The notes under the pieces: generated by a model
Database searches by the model: none
The model's input: only the letters and a program-made list of their open reading frames with translations
What the model was told of the DNA's origin: nothing
Position numbers and translations under genes: made by a program
Assembly: GCF_001544015.1 (NCBI RefSeq)
Contig: NZ_AP014924.1
Span: 2,480,001-2,544,000 of the forward strand
From: Limnochorda pilosa
GTDB lineage: Bacteria; Bacillota; Limnochordia; Limnochordales; Limnochordaceae
DNA length: 64,000 bases
Direction of reading: 5' to 3'
Shown here: positions 24,691-34,100 of the stretch, piece after piece
Layout: each line of letters begins with the position of its first letter
Numbering within the stretch: position 1 is the first letter of the stretch

Positions 24691-26841
24691 TCAACGTGCC
24701 GCCGGGCCCGCCAGGTTCCGGACGGAGCGCCTGGCGCCCTGCCATTCCCTCTTGCCTGATTCGACCGTCTCCGACTCGATCGCGTCGGACCCGATCTCGA
24801 AGACGCTCACCTCGTCGGCCAGGTGACTCGCGAGCTCCGAGAGGCGAGCCGCAGAGGCCGAGATCTGCTCCACCGCCGCCGACTGCTCCTGGGTGCTGGA
24901 CGAGACTTCCTGGGTGCCGGCCGCCGTCTCCTCCGTCACGGCCACGATGCTCTCCATCCCCTCCAGCACCGACCGGGCGCCGGACGAGAGCTGCGAGCTG
25001 GCGGCCGAGATGGCTTCCACCGAACGGACCACCTCGCGCACCACCTCGAAGATCTGCTCGAAGTTGCGGTCGGAGGTCTCAATCTCCGTGACGACCTCGT
25101 TCACCTTCTCGACGCCCCGGCTCATGGAATGGACGGATTCGTCGGTGCTGCCCTGAATCTCTTCGACGATGCGGGTGATGCGGTCGGTGGCTTCCCGTGA
25201 ACGGTGGGCCAGGTTGCGGACCTCGTTGGCCACCACCGCGAACCCCTTGCCCTGCTCCCCGGCCCGGGCGGCTTCGATGGCCGCGTTGAGCGCGAGCAGG
25301 TTGGTCTGCTCTGCGATGTCGGTGATCAGCCCGACGATCTGGCCGATCTCCCGAGACTTCGCCCCGAGCTCGTTGATCGCCGTGGAGGTCGCCTGCATGG
25401 TCGCCTGGCTTTCCCGGGCCTTCTCCACCGAGATCCGGACCGTTTCCCTGCCTGAGCCTGCCGCCTCCAGGGCACGCTGCGCCCGCTCCTTCGCCTCCTG
25501 CGCTCGGGCGGCGACCCCATCCACGTCGGCCGACATGCTCCGGGCCACGTCGGCAACCTGGGTGCTGTGGCGGGCCTGCTCGTCCGCGCCCCGTGCCAGC
25601 TGCTGGACGGCGTCGCTCACCTGGCGGGTCGCCTTGTCGACGCCGTCTGAGGCCTCGGCCAGCTCCCGGCTCGCCGTCTTCACCTCCGAAACGGCGCGCA
25701 CTGTCTGGGCGATGAGCCGCCGCAGGCGCTCGGCCGCGGCGTTGAAGTCGGTGGCGAGCCTCGCCACCTCGGTGCGGCCGCGTGCCTGGACCCTGTGGGT
25801 GAGGTCGCCCTCGGCGAAGTGCTGCATGGCCCCCGACACGTCCACGACGCCACGTGCCTGGCGTCGGCCGATCACGAGGGCCACGAGGGAACTTGCGATC
25901 ACCACCACGAGGCCGATGGTGAAGGACTGGTTCTGCAGGGCGGTCAAGGCCTGGGTGAGCTCGGCCTTCGGTATGAGGGCGACGATGCGCCAATCCGTTC
26001 CCGCCACGGGTGCGGCCGCCAGGAAAGTTTGCTCACCGCCCAAAGATCCGAACCGGGCGCTGGCCGTCTCCGCCTGCAGGACGTCGCGGTAGAGGCCTTG
26101 CTCGCCCTCGTCTCCAGCCAGCGCGGAAAGCCGCGTCACGGCCTGGTCGGCCTGGCCCGAGCCAAGGAGGACCGTTCCATCCTTGGTGACCAGGAACGTC
26201 CGGCTCTTGTCGGCGAGGCTGAAGCTCGCCAGCTGTGCTTCGAACCTCTCGGCGGGCACCAGGGCCGTCAGCACACCGATGGGGGTGCCTTGATCGGCGA
26301 GGACGGGCGCGGCGATCTCGAGGGCCAGGGTCGACGCCCCCCCCGACCCGTAGGGGATCAGGCCGCCCACGACGCTCTGTCCCCCGAGGGCGGCCCGGAA
26401 GGTCGCGTTCCCCTGGAGGTTCCTCTCGCCGTACTCTCCGCTCTGGGAGAGGCTTCCGGCTCTCCCGTCCGGGCCGGCCACGCTCACCTCGAGGTACTCC
26501 CTGTTGTTCACCACGTCGCTGAAGAGGGCGCCGACGTAGGACGCGACGTCGTCGGTGACCATGAGTCCGATTTGATCACTGAAACGCGCGGCCAGGTCCT
26601 CCACCGCCGCGAGGCGGTCCTCCCGTTCCGCGCCCAGGACCTGAGCGTGAAGCCGGAGCTCCGCAAGGACCGACCCATCGATCTGGTTCAGAAGTTCCTG
26701 CGAAGAGGTGACTACAAGGAAATACCCCGTGCTGGCCGACGCTGCCAGGGCCATCAACGCCATCGCGAGGATGAGCTGGGTGCTCATGCTCCGCACGCCC
26801 ACGCCCGCGATCCAGCGCCGCCGCGTCTCTCCCCCGTGCAT
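24691..26841 (-). CDS. Methyl-accepting chemotaxis protein with Cache sensor
   Basis: A 716-residue membrane receptor. ATG 26841 has AGAGGGAG eight bases upstream; an upstream TTG is less likely. Layout: first membrane helix about residues 22-44, a large extracellular double-Cache-type sensor to about 300 ([29 protein letters not shown] and [13 protein letters not shown]), second helix about 306-325, HAMP about 326-378, then a long coiled signalling domain with the conserved hairpin tip [20 protein letters not shown] (about 511-530). The Cache type often binds amino or organic acids directly. It lies tail to tail with the TRAP genes, so sensing the same class of nutrient is plausible but unproven. 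Confidence 0.94.
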   Translation of the reverse strand: MHGGETRRRWIAGVGVRSMSTQLILAMALMALAASASTGYFLVVTSSQELLNQIDGSVLAELRLHAQVLGAEREDRLAAVEDLAARFSDQIGLMVTDDVASYVGALFSDVVNNREYLEVSVAGPDGRAGSLSQSGEYGERNLQGNATFRAALGGQSVVGGLIPYGSGGASTLALEIAAPVLADQGTPIGVLTALVPAERFEAQLASFSLADKSRTFLVTKDGTVLLGSGQADQAVTRLSALAGDEGEQGLYRDVLQAETASARFGSLGGEQTFLAAAPVAGTDWRIVALIPKAELTQALTALQNQSFTIGLVVVIASSLVALVIGRRQARGVVDVSGAMQHFAEGDLTHRVQARGRTEVARLATDFNAAAERLRRLIAQTVRAVSEVKTASRELAEASDGVDKATRQVSDAVQQLARGADEQARHSTQVADVARSMSADVDGVAARAQEAKERAQRALEAAGSGRETVRISVEKARESQATMQATSTAINELGAKSREIGQIVGLITDIAEQTNLLALNAAIEAARAGEQGKGFAVVANEVRNLAHRSREATDRITRIVEEIQGSTDESVHSMSRGVEKVNEVVTEIETSDRNFEQIFEVVREVVRSVEAISAASSQLSSGARSVLEGMESIVAVTEETAAGTQEVSSSTQEQSAAVEQISASAARLSELASHLADEVSVFEIGSDAIESETVESGKREWQGARRSVRNLAGPAAR

Positions 26842-27133
26842 GGCTGCATCTCCCTCTGCTTCCTCGTAACAGGTCAACCCGAGGCTACCGGCAAGCTCCC
26901 GTCCCCAGGGTTCCTCCGGTAGCTATCGGCACAGCGGGTAGGCGACTTCAACGGTTCCACTCGCCGCTTCCGAAACGCCCGTGCGGCGTATCAGGCCTTC
27001 TGATGCGGCTCGGCGACCTCTTGCTCTGCGCTCCTGCAACCACAGTCGCAACTTGCGAAACTCTCGGGCCGCTTAGGCCTCATCCCGTGGCCACGCGCTT
27101 TTGATCCAACGGGACGCCAAAGGTGGGCTCAGG
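26842..27133 (-). other. Gap upstream of the chemoreceptor, with a stable stem
   Basis: About 290 bases without a gene. On the minus strand GCTACCGG (26923-26916) pairs perfectly with CCGGTAGC (26891-26884) around a 24-base loop, ending about 40 bases before the receptor start, so it would lie in the mRNA leader. It does not match the c-di-GMP aptamer conserved bases that I checked by eye. Confidence 0.4.
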
Positions 27134-27304
27134 ATGAATCCACCCGTCTTGATGCCGTGGGATGGGCACGGTGCCCATGCGACGCTGCCGCTCCACAGCT
27201 ACCCGGCCGTGTGGGAGTCGAACCCGCTCCAGAGAACCATGCTCGAAGAGGCTGAGAGAAGCGGGACGGTGTACTGTCCCGGCGTTTTCAAGGAGGAGCC
27301 GTGA
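27134..27304 (+). CDS. Hypothetical protein, 56 residues
   Basis: Unrecognised. It starts MNPPVLMPWDGHGAH and ends RSGTVYCPGVFKEEP. AGGTGG lies seven bases before the ATG, and its stop overlaps the GTG of the AlbA_2-type frame (GTGA), so it looks like a genuine upstream partner of that now-broken gene or the tail of a shortened larger protein. No domain, signal or metal motif seen. Confidence 0.35.
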   Translation: MNPPVLMPWDGHGAHATLPLHSYPAVWESNPLQRTMLEEAERSGTVYCPGVFKEEP

Positions 27305-27590
27305 CGCCCGAAGCCTTGACCTGCCTGATCGCGGGGGGCGAGAGCCTCGACGTGGAGTTCAAGGGTGAGGAGCAGGTACCCCTTTCCGACCGTGATCTGG
27401 CCGACCGCGGACTGCTCGACCACTCCGCGCAGGTCATCCCCGACGCACGCGGGCAGGACCTCGACCTTCTCGAGTTCAGCGACCGCGCCGCAGCATCCGC
27501 GAGCGGCGCGGTCGCAGCGACGACACCTTAGCCGGAACTGTCCGACTGGTCTTGTACAGTCGGAAGGCAAATCGCGGACCCCCGATCCCT

Positions 27591-27622
27591 CAACCATGGC
27601 CTTTTTCGGCCGCGAAGTGTGG
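27591..27622 (+). repeat. Left terminal inverted repeat of the IS element
   Basis: Starts CAACCATGGC and contains GGCCGCGAAG; imperfect match to the complement of 29411-29441. It also folds on itself (GGCC, TTTTTC, GGCC). Confidence 0.6.
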
Positions 27623-27667
27623 TCAAAACGCGAAATCGCGTGGGCACAACGCTAGCTCACGTAGCCA

Positions 27668-27697
27668 TTGACGAAAAAGCATAGGTTCTGGTATGAT
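27668..27697 (+). promoter_or_regulatory. Transposase promoter
   Basis: TTGACG (27668-27673) and TATGAT (27692-27697) with an 18-base spacer. The expected transcription start is near 27704 and the transposase ATG is at 27707 with no ribosome site, so the transcript may be leaderless, which would keep expression low. Confidence 0.6.
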
Positions 27698-27706
27698 GTG
27701 GGTACA

Positions 27707-29365
27707 ATGTACCTGCGCACTGTTCGTTCCAAAGGAACCGAGTACGTCCAGCTCGCCCATAACCGCCGGGTCGGGGGCCAGACCAGGTCCGAGATCCTCT
27801 ACAGCTTCGGCCGGAAGGACCAGCTGGACCTCGACGCGCTCAGACGGCTCGTGAAGAGCATCTCCCGCTTCCTGGAGCCCGAGGAGGTCGAAAAGATCCA
27901 GGAAGAGCTCGGCATGGACTGGCCCTTCGAATTCTTGGGGTCGCGGAAGCTTGGAGGCACCTGGCTGCTCGATGGGCTCTGGCGCGGGTTGAAGCTCGAC
28001 GAGGCCTTCAACCGGCTCCTTTCCCCGCGAGGCTACCGCACCCCCGTCGAGCGGCTCATCTTCGCCATGGTGGCCAACCGGGCCCTCGCGCCGGCAAGCA
28101 AGCTCGCCATGGAGCACTGGGTCGCCAACGAGGTCTGGATCGAGGGGTTGCCCGAGGTAGAGGTCCACCAGCTCTACCGGGCCATGGACTTCCTCCTGGA
28201 GGCCCACGACGAGATCCAGCGGGACGTCTTCTACGCCGTGGCCAACCTCCTCAACCTGGAGGTGGACCTCCTCTTCATCGACACCACCAGCACCTACTTC
28301 GAGATCGAGGGCGAGGACCCGGACGGGGACGAGGCCGACGGGTTCAGGAAGCGGGGCAGGAGCAAGGACGGCCAGCCCGGGCTTGCCCAGGTGGTGATCG
28401 GCTTCGCCGTCACCCGGGACGGGATCCCGGTCCGCTGCTGGGTCTGGCCCGGCAACACCTCCGACATGAACGTGGTGGAGGAGGTGAAGCGGGACCTCAA
28501 CGGTTGGAAGCTGGGCCGGGTGGTGGTGGTGATGGACACCGGCTTCAACTCCGACGAGAACCGGCGGATCCTCCAGGGAACGGGCGATGCGTACATCATC
28601 GGCGAGAAGATGCGCCTGGGCAAGGACGGGAAGCCCCATGAGGCGCTGAAGCGGGCCGGGACGTACAAGAAGCTCGAGAACGGCCTCGAGATCAAGGAGG
28701 TCGTCGTCCAGCCCGGAAGCGTCGCCCACCGCCGTTTCGTCGTGGTCTACAACCCTGAAGAGGCCGAGCGGGATCGGAAGAAGCGGGAGGACATCGTTGC
28801 CGAGGCCGAGCGGAGGCTGGCCGAGCTGGGGAACCTTGAAGGGAAAGAGCACACCAAGGCCGTCTGCGAGCTGCGGGCCCACGCCACCTACGGCCGCTAC
28901 CTCCGCCAGGCCAAGAACGGCGCCCTCGAGATCAACCGGGCGAAGATCCGCCAGGAGGAGAAGCTCGACGGGAAGTTCCTGGTGAGCACCTCGGACGATG
29001 GGCTCTCCACCGAGGACGTGGTCGCCGGGTACAAGCAGCTGTGGCAGATTGAGCGGGTGAACCGCCAGCTCAAGCACACCGTCGACATCCGCCCCGTCTA
29101 CCACCGCCTGGAGGACCGGATCCGCGCGCACGTGCTCCTTTGTTGGCTGGCTCTGCTGGTGATCCGCGTGGCCGAGAACGAGACCCAGTGTACCTGGTAC
29201 GAGATGAAGCGCATCCTCTCCACGCTGGAGCTTGGTATTCACCAGACCCGTCACGGCGAGCTCTGGACGAACCGGGTGACCGAGGAGCAGAAGGCGCTCT
29301 TCCAGGCCCTCCACATCAAGCCTCCGGCCCGATACCTGGCCATTCCCACGCCGAGAAGCGCATAG
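27707..29365 (+). CDS. IS1634-family transposase (DDE, IS4 superfamily)
   Basis: An intact 552-residue transposase. It opens MYLRTVRSKGTEYVQLAHNR, the standard IS1634 start, which is why ATG 27707 is preferred over an in-frame TTG inside the promoter. The first acidic residue lies in LLFIDTTSTYFEIEG, the second in GRVVVVMDTGFNSDENRRIL, and the glutamate block in YKQLWQIERVNRQLKHT (Y-x2-R-W/Q-x-IE type). Frame, length and codon quality suggest it is still functional. Confidence 0.93.
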   Translation: MYLRTVRSKGTEYVQLAHNRRVGGQTRSEILYSFGRKDQLDLDALRRLVKSISRFLEPEEVEKIQEELGMDWPFEFLGSRKLGGTWLLDGLWRGLKLDEAFNRLLSPRGYRTPVERLIFAMVANRALAPASKLAMEHWVANEVWIEGLPEVEVHQLYRAMDFLLEAHDEIQRDVFYAVANLLNLEVDLLFIDTTSTYFEIEGEDPDGDEADGFRKRGRSKDGQPGLAQVVIGFAVTRDGIPVRCWVWPGNTSDMNVVEEVKRDLNGWKLGRVVVVMDTGFNSDENRRILQGTGDAYIIGEKMRLGKDGKPHEALKRAGTYKKLENGLEIKEVVVQPGSVAHRRFVVVYNPEEAERDRKKREDIVAEAERRLAELGNLEGKEHTKAVCELRAHATYGRYLRQAKNGALEINRAKIRQEEKLDGKFLVSTSDDGLSTEDVVAGYKQLWQIERVNRQLKHTVDIRPVYHRLEDRIRAHVLLCWLALLVIRVAENETQCTWYEMKRILSTLELGIHQTRHGELWTNRVTEEQKALFQALHIKPPARYLAIPTPRSA

Positions 29366-29410
29366 GACGCGTGGTCACAACCGCTCTCCGGCCGCTGCAG
29401 GGCTTAAACA

Positions 29411-29441
29411 CCTTCGCGGCGGCCTTTTTCCGCCATGGTTG
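29411..29441 (-). repeat. Right terminal inverted repeat of the IS element
   Basis: On the minus strand it starts CAACCATGGC and contains GGCCGCCGCGAAGG, matching the left end with a small gap. It includes a GGCGG / CCGCC hairpin over a T run that could end transposase transcription. Confidence 0.6.
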
Positions 29442-29689
29442 TGTGTTTGTACTGTACAACGCCAGCCCGACTTGGATCTGGCGAAAGCACTGGGCGCCGT
29501 CGAAGCTAACGGTGAGGTTACCGCCGTACGGGTGATGGGGCTTCTGTTGTTCGGAAAGGAGGAGGCGCTGCGCCGCCTGCTGCCTGCGCACGAAGTGGCG
29601 TTCCAGGGCGTCGTGCTGGTGCTTCCTGGCGGTGCGGCCAACCTTGGACGAGCTGCTCGTTCTCAACCGTCTATGGCAAGAACGCGCTC

Positions 29690-29821
29690 TCACGCTTCCT
29701 GGCACTCGTCGTTCAGGCACGCGTTGAACCTGGGAAGACCGCACCGCTTGCAGTACTGATCGTCTTCGTTGAAGTCGCTGAAGCCACATCGAGCACACCG
29801 GTCAAACAGGGCGTCTCCCAT
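29690..29821 (-). CDS. Small double-CxxC zinc-ribbon protein, 43 residues
   Basis: Starts MGDALFDRCARCGFSDFNED, then QYCKRCGLPRF, so two CxxC knuckles spaced 11 residues apart; two further cysteines follow (NACLNDECQEA). This is a minimal rubredoxin-like zinc ribbon. The ATG at 29821 lies inside the end of the preceding HEPN-type gene (20-base overlap, same strand) with GGAGG nine bases upstream, strong evidence of a real third gene in the operon. Such ribbons bind nucleic acid or protein. It would be easily missed by length cut-offs. Confidence 0.75.
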   Translation of the reverse strand: MGDALFDRCARCGFSDFNEDDQYCKRCGLPRFNACLNDECQEA

Positions 29822-31187
29822 GCCGGGGACCCTCCGATCCTGTGTGAGTGCTTTTGAGACCAAGCTGGTAACTCCACCCGCCTAGCCCTACTCCCCCATT
29901 TCGTCGGAGCCGCCAGAACTCCTCGCAGACGTCGCGGAACTCAGGCCATTCTACGGGACTGTAGTGCGCCAGGGTGTTTCGTACGCGCCGCATCCGGTCT
30001 ACAGCCTGTCGAAGCTGGCGGAGCCACGGTACCGTCCGGAAGCGGTCAAGGAACTCCACTATATCACCGAACTCGACTGCGCCGCAGTCTTCGTTGGGTG
30101 GCTCTCTGGCCACCTCAGCATCCCTTGTTCGGGCAAACTCCGCCCACTCGGTGAAGCGCTGGCCGAGAATATGACAGACCTCGAGGCGGTAGCGGTCCAG
30201 CATGGGGAGCAAGATCGCGGCCTGACCCCGCCAAACCCGGTGGTTGAGGTCCGCCGTTCGACCCAACAGGGCCAGAGCGGCCGAATGGACAACGGGTCCT
30301 TCGTCGTGATCCCAGGTCAAGAGCCCGGTGCTCCATAGCAGCCGTTCAGCAGAAGAAGACGGAGACTCGGGCAAGTGTTCAGCCCTCGCCGTGTGTGCAA
30401 GTGCCTCCTCGCGGGCCGAGGAACCTTGCGTCGCGTCGAGCACGGGAGAGAAGGCCCGAGCCTCCGCGTACTCGCGTACCACCCGAAGCTGGTCCCGGAT
30501 GGACGAATCAATGTCAGCCTTCTCCATCATCCACGCCAGGCATTCGAGATCTGATCCTGCGAGATTCGACCATACCGCCTCACCCCACAAAGCCTTCGCG
30601 CCCGAGATCCCATGGTCTTCGAAGAGGGCGGCAGCCACGACGCGTGTTTCTCGAGAGGTAACCCAGCCCCGGTACCACGCCTTCGCGAGAAAAGCATCCT
30701 CAGCCATCTCATCCAGCGCCGCGATGGCTGCCGCGTCGCGTACCGGGATGAGAAGCGCCTTACGCTCGGCAGGCATGATGTCCGGCCGCTTGCTGTACCC
30801 TACCCACTCCGAAATGAAACGCTTCCACTGACCCAGCGCTCCGTCCGAAGCATTCTCCAGGTCGCGCAGAATGAGGATCTCCGGAACCGTGTCGGCTTCG
30901 TAAAGCGATGCAACAGCATTCCCTGATGGAGGGGTGGCGTCCAGATGATATCGGCTAGCAAGCCACTCGATAGGCCATTCCGTGTCAAGCGGTACGTGGC
31001 TCGTCTCCAGAGTTGCCCGGCCTCTGCACGTTTCTTCAAGGGCGGAAAGCAGCGACTCTATGGGGGCAGGCGCGGGCAGAAACCAGAGCACGCTGCGACC
31101 CCTGCAGAGATCGTCGGCCAATACCTGAAGGCGGCGCTGGGGCCTCGGGAGCCTCAGCGCTTCCACGGGCAAGGTCCAGGGGGTCAC
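29802..31187 (-). CDS. Unknown protein with C-terminal HEPN-like motif, partner of the giant ATPase
   Basis: About 461 residues from the GTG at 31187, which overlaps the stop of the giant ATPase gene (GTGA); an upstream ATG at 31256 is possible but overlaps by 73 bases. Residues 1-200 look like a degenerate nucleotide-binding fold: RSVLWFLPAPAPIESLL sits where a P-loop would be but lacks G-K-T, and EILILRDLENAS resembles a Walker B strand. The C-terminal helical region ends MRRVRNTLAHYSPVEW, in which Arg403-x4-His408 fits the R-x4-6-H signature of HEPN ribonucleases. I do not recognise the whole protein. Context: second gene of a three-gene operon with STAND ATPase and zinc ribbon, beside an IS and TA debris. 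Confidence 0.7.
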   Translation of the reverse strand: MTPWTLPVEALRLPRPQRRLQVLADDLCRGRSVLWFLPAPAPIESLLSALEETCRGRATLETSHVPLDTEWPIEWLASRYHLDATPPSGNAVASLYEADTVPEILILRDLENASDGALGQWKRFISEWVGYSKRPDIMPAERKALLIPVRDAAAIAALDEMAEDAFLAKAWYRGWVTSRETRVVAAALFEDHGISGAKALWGEAVWSNLAGSDLECLAWMMEKADIDSSIRDQLRVVREYAEARAFSPVLDATQGSSAREEALAHTARAEHLPESPSSSAERLLWSTGLLTWDHDEGPVVHSAALALLGRTADLNHRVWRGQAAILLPMLDRYRLEVCHILGQRFTEWAEFARTRDAEVAREPPNEDCGAVEFGDIVEFLDRFRTVPWLRQLRQAVDRMRRVRNTLAHYSPVEWPEFRDVCEEFWRLRRNGGVGLGGWSYQLGLKSTHTGSEGPRHGRRPV

Positions 31188-34100
31188 GAAGGGACCTTCT
31201 TCCCCAGTACGAACCGTGCGGCCATAGGCTCCACTGACAAGCTTCCATCGCGCCATTCGAGCAAACCCATCCGGCGCAGCGAGTGCGCCAAGGCGGATAG
31301 CTCGCGACGCGCAAGACGCTTCAGGGCAGCGTCGTCCGACAACTCCGCTGCTTCCCAGAGATCTTCATCGGCCACGTCCCCAAGAGCGTCCACGAGCTGC
31401 AGAAGGGCCTGTCCATTCGGTACATCCTGAAGGCCAAGCGCCTCGATGAATGCGGTCGCTGTACCCCCGAGGTTCTGCTGGAGAGTCTCGTCGACGTCCT
31501 GAATGATACTCACCAGCGTTCTCGACTTTCGGGTCTTTGCACGTTGGGCGTGATCCAACAGTTGATCCAGTAGCCAAGGCCATCCCCCAGTTGTGGCCAT
31601 GACGCGCGAGGTGATCTGGTCGGTTGCTGTGAGATCCAGATCAGCCAGAGTCGCCTTGACGACCGGGTGGGTCCAGCGCCGAAGCGTGACCGACGTTCCT
31701 GGAACCCTCGGCACCCCCTCTTCCTCCGCACCATCTTCAAGCATCCACTGTAGAATCTGGCGGGGCCGAAGGAGCACCACCAATCGGCCCACCGTCTGAG
31801 ATGCGCCAGAACCCATCCGATGCTCCAGCCAGTCTTGCATGTCTTTCAGGGATCGCTGGAGCGAACCGCTCAGAAACGCCGGGTGCGAGCCATATGCTAC
31901 GACGGTCAAACGCCCGGATTTCAGCTTCCGGCGTTCGGACTCCAGGAAAGCGCGCAGCTGCCCTAGATCTGTGCAGTCGTCGGGCAAGGTTCTCACCCAT
32001 TCGCGCGTGTCGGTAGCGTCAGCCATCGTGGTCGCAGCCGCCAGCACGTCCTGAACCCTACCGATGCTCAGGGCGTCGCTTCCGAAAACAACGCCAACCC
32101 CACACGGGCCGCCCAAGAGGTCACTGGCCTGACCGATCGTGAGCGGCCCGAACGCCTTCCTGCGCCCAAGATCGAATCCAAACACCTGCTGGCGGTAATC
32201 AGGCTCGCCCGGAGCAGACCGGCGCGAAATGGAGTCTAGTTGCTCCCGTATCCACTCAATGGACCCGAGTCCCCGCACAACGTTCCCATTGCGCAGGCGG
32301 TAGTGGCCAGACGGCATGCGGATGAGAACGCCCAGGCCCCGGAGCTCTTCGAGATACGACCTGAACTCATCGTCAGGTTCCTTACTAAAGCCATTCGGCC
32401 AGCGCTCGTGGGCCAACTGCCAGAGCTCCGCCGGGGTGAACTCTCGACGATAGCCGTCTTGGTCGTTCTTCTGAGCCAGAATCATCGCGTAGACTAGCGC
32501 CCTGTATCTGTCGTCCAGGTCGAGGGTCCACTCGAACCGCTGAACCAGGAGGGCTCGCAGGGCTGGGCGAAGATAGAGCGTTTCTACGTCCTTCATCGTG
32601 ACGGTGAACGGTGGGTCGTCAGTGCGTTGGCGGACTAGATGCACCAGTTCCTTGCAGAAGAGCTGAATGAGCGCCGGGTGGTAGTTGGTATACGACAGGA
32701 TCCGAAGGACGACATCGCGCGATTCGAATTCAAAGCCCAGCGCGTGCAGAGGCTCTTGAACCAGAGCCATGGCGGCTCTGGGTTCCAGCGGGCCAACGAC
32801 CACTGGAGGGCCAAGATGAGCGAAAGGCTGGTTGCTCAATCTCTCAAAACGCTGCACGCTGTGGAGGCCGGAGAATACCACGCGAAATCGGCCCCCCGAC
32901 TGATCTCTGATCCGCTTCAGCCGGTGGACCTGCGTGAAGTCGCTTCTCTGATCCGCGTCCAGGAAGTAGTCCGATTCGTCGAAGAGGAAGGTGACGCGCA
33001 GGTCTCCGTCACCGGCGAACAGGTCAAGAATCCGGTCTACCAAGCGCTCCGGATCGTGGCTCGTCCGCTCGTCGACAAGCCGCGAAGCGGTCAGTGCGCG
33101 CCGCACTCGCACCCAAACCTGCTCAGCCGTAGCCTGCCTTCCAATCTGCCTTATGTCTTCATAGAATGCATACCACCTGCGATCGGGACGGTGGAGTTCG
33201 CGTTGCATGACTGAGAGCAGCACCGATTTCCCGAACTGCCGGCCACCGTAGATGAAGGTACTTCCCCGGGGCTGCAGGAGTTCTGCAAGCTCCCTGCGGC
33301 GACCCTTGAACATCTCTTGAGGTACCGCGCCTTGCGGTTCGTACGGGTTCGCATGACCCCAGGCAATACCACAACTCACGGCAGTATGCAGGTGAAGCCC
33401 GCGTCGGGTGGCAAGGAAGTAGAGGAGTAGCTCGTCCACCAAGAGCGCGGTGAGGCCCGCGACCCGGCAGCGGTAGCTCCACTCCTGGCGCTGCAGAAGG
33501 CTCAGCCTTCCCATGTAGAGGACGATGGGGTGGCTTCGAGCGACTCCGTATGCATCCAGAATCTGGGACACCGCATCGTGCCCGGGCTGCCCAAAGACCA
33601 TCACGACGTCATACGTTCCGCCGCGCTGTGACCCGAATTCTGGTAGAGGACAGTCTGGGCCGGCCGCCATTCTGACCTTCAGCAGCGCCCTATCTGCGTC
33701 ACGTCTTACGATCTGGGGCTTGGGGATCGCGAATCCAATGTGGTCCAGGACCTTCGCAACCTGGGGGAGCAACTCTGTCCGAACCTGGCGGGCCTTTTTC
33801 AACTCCAGGTAGGCAGCCAGGGACTCCGCCGATTTCTGAGCTTCCTTACCTGGAACAGCCTTCATGCTCAGCCCCGCGAATTCCTCTCTCTGGGCGATCG
33901 CATCGATCGCATGCAGCCTGCGTCCCCATCCCGCGGACTGCTCATCTGAGAGCTGGTTGAGTAGCTGCGGGATAGCGCGCTTGAATTGCTCTACGGGTCT
34001 TTCGTCTCTCTCATCTGCTTCGGCACCGTCAACGTGTTCCCATTGGGGATCCTCTCCCAGCCTGATCACTTGCTCCGCGTGGGTGAGATACTCGTCAGCA

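Larger units (their letters stand above)
27591..29441 (+). mobile_element. IS1634-like insertion sequence, about 1.85 kb
   Basis: Bounded by imperfect inverted repeats beginning CAACCATGGC at 27591 and ending with its complement at 29441; both arms also share a GGCCG...GCGAAG block further in. One transposase gene fills the element. No target duplication is obvious next to these ends, so the exact tips may lie slightly elsewhere. The element has landed inside an already decaying AlbA_2-type gene. Confidence 0.75.
27301..29690 (+). pseudogene. AlbA_2 (Schlafen-type) regulator gene disrupted by an IS element
   Basis: Pieces of one gene flank the transposase. Upstream, from GTG 27301: MTPEALTCLIAGGESLDVEF is the AlbA_2 opening, then LSDRDL jumps to ADRGLLDHSAQVIPDARGQD, so around 100 residues are already lost before the frame ends at 27531. 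Downstream of the element, from about 29465: LDLAKALGAVEANGEVTAVR and MGLLLFGKEEALRRLLPAHE continue the family order. After about 29595 the frame fails and LDELLVLNRLWQERALTLPG appears shifted. At least one deletion, one insertion and one frameshift separate these parts. A hairpin (TCCGACTG / CAGTCGGA) lies at 27541-27564. Confidence 0.8.

Noticed and set aside
22703-24826. A 707-codon plus-strand open frame
   Set aside because: It overlaps the whole TRAP permease in another frame and has the Arg/Pro/Gly composition of a shadow; the permease frame has family motifs and a ribosome site.
26842-27060. A c-di-GMP riboswitch upstream of the chemoreceptor
   Set aside because: A stem and some G-rich runs suggested it, but the conserved GEMM aptamer bases are not present.
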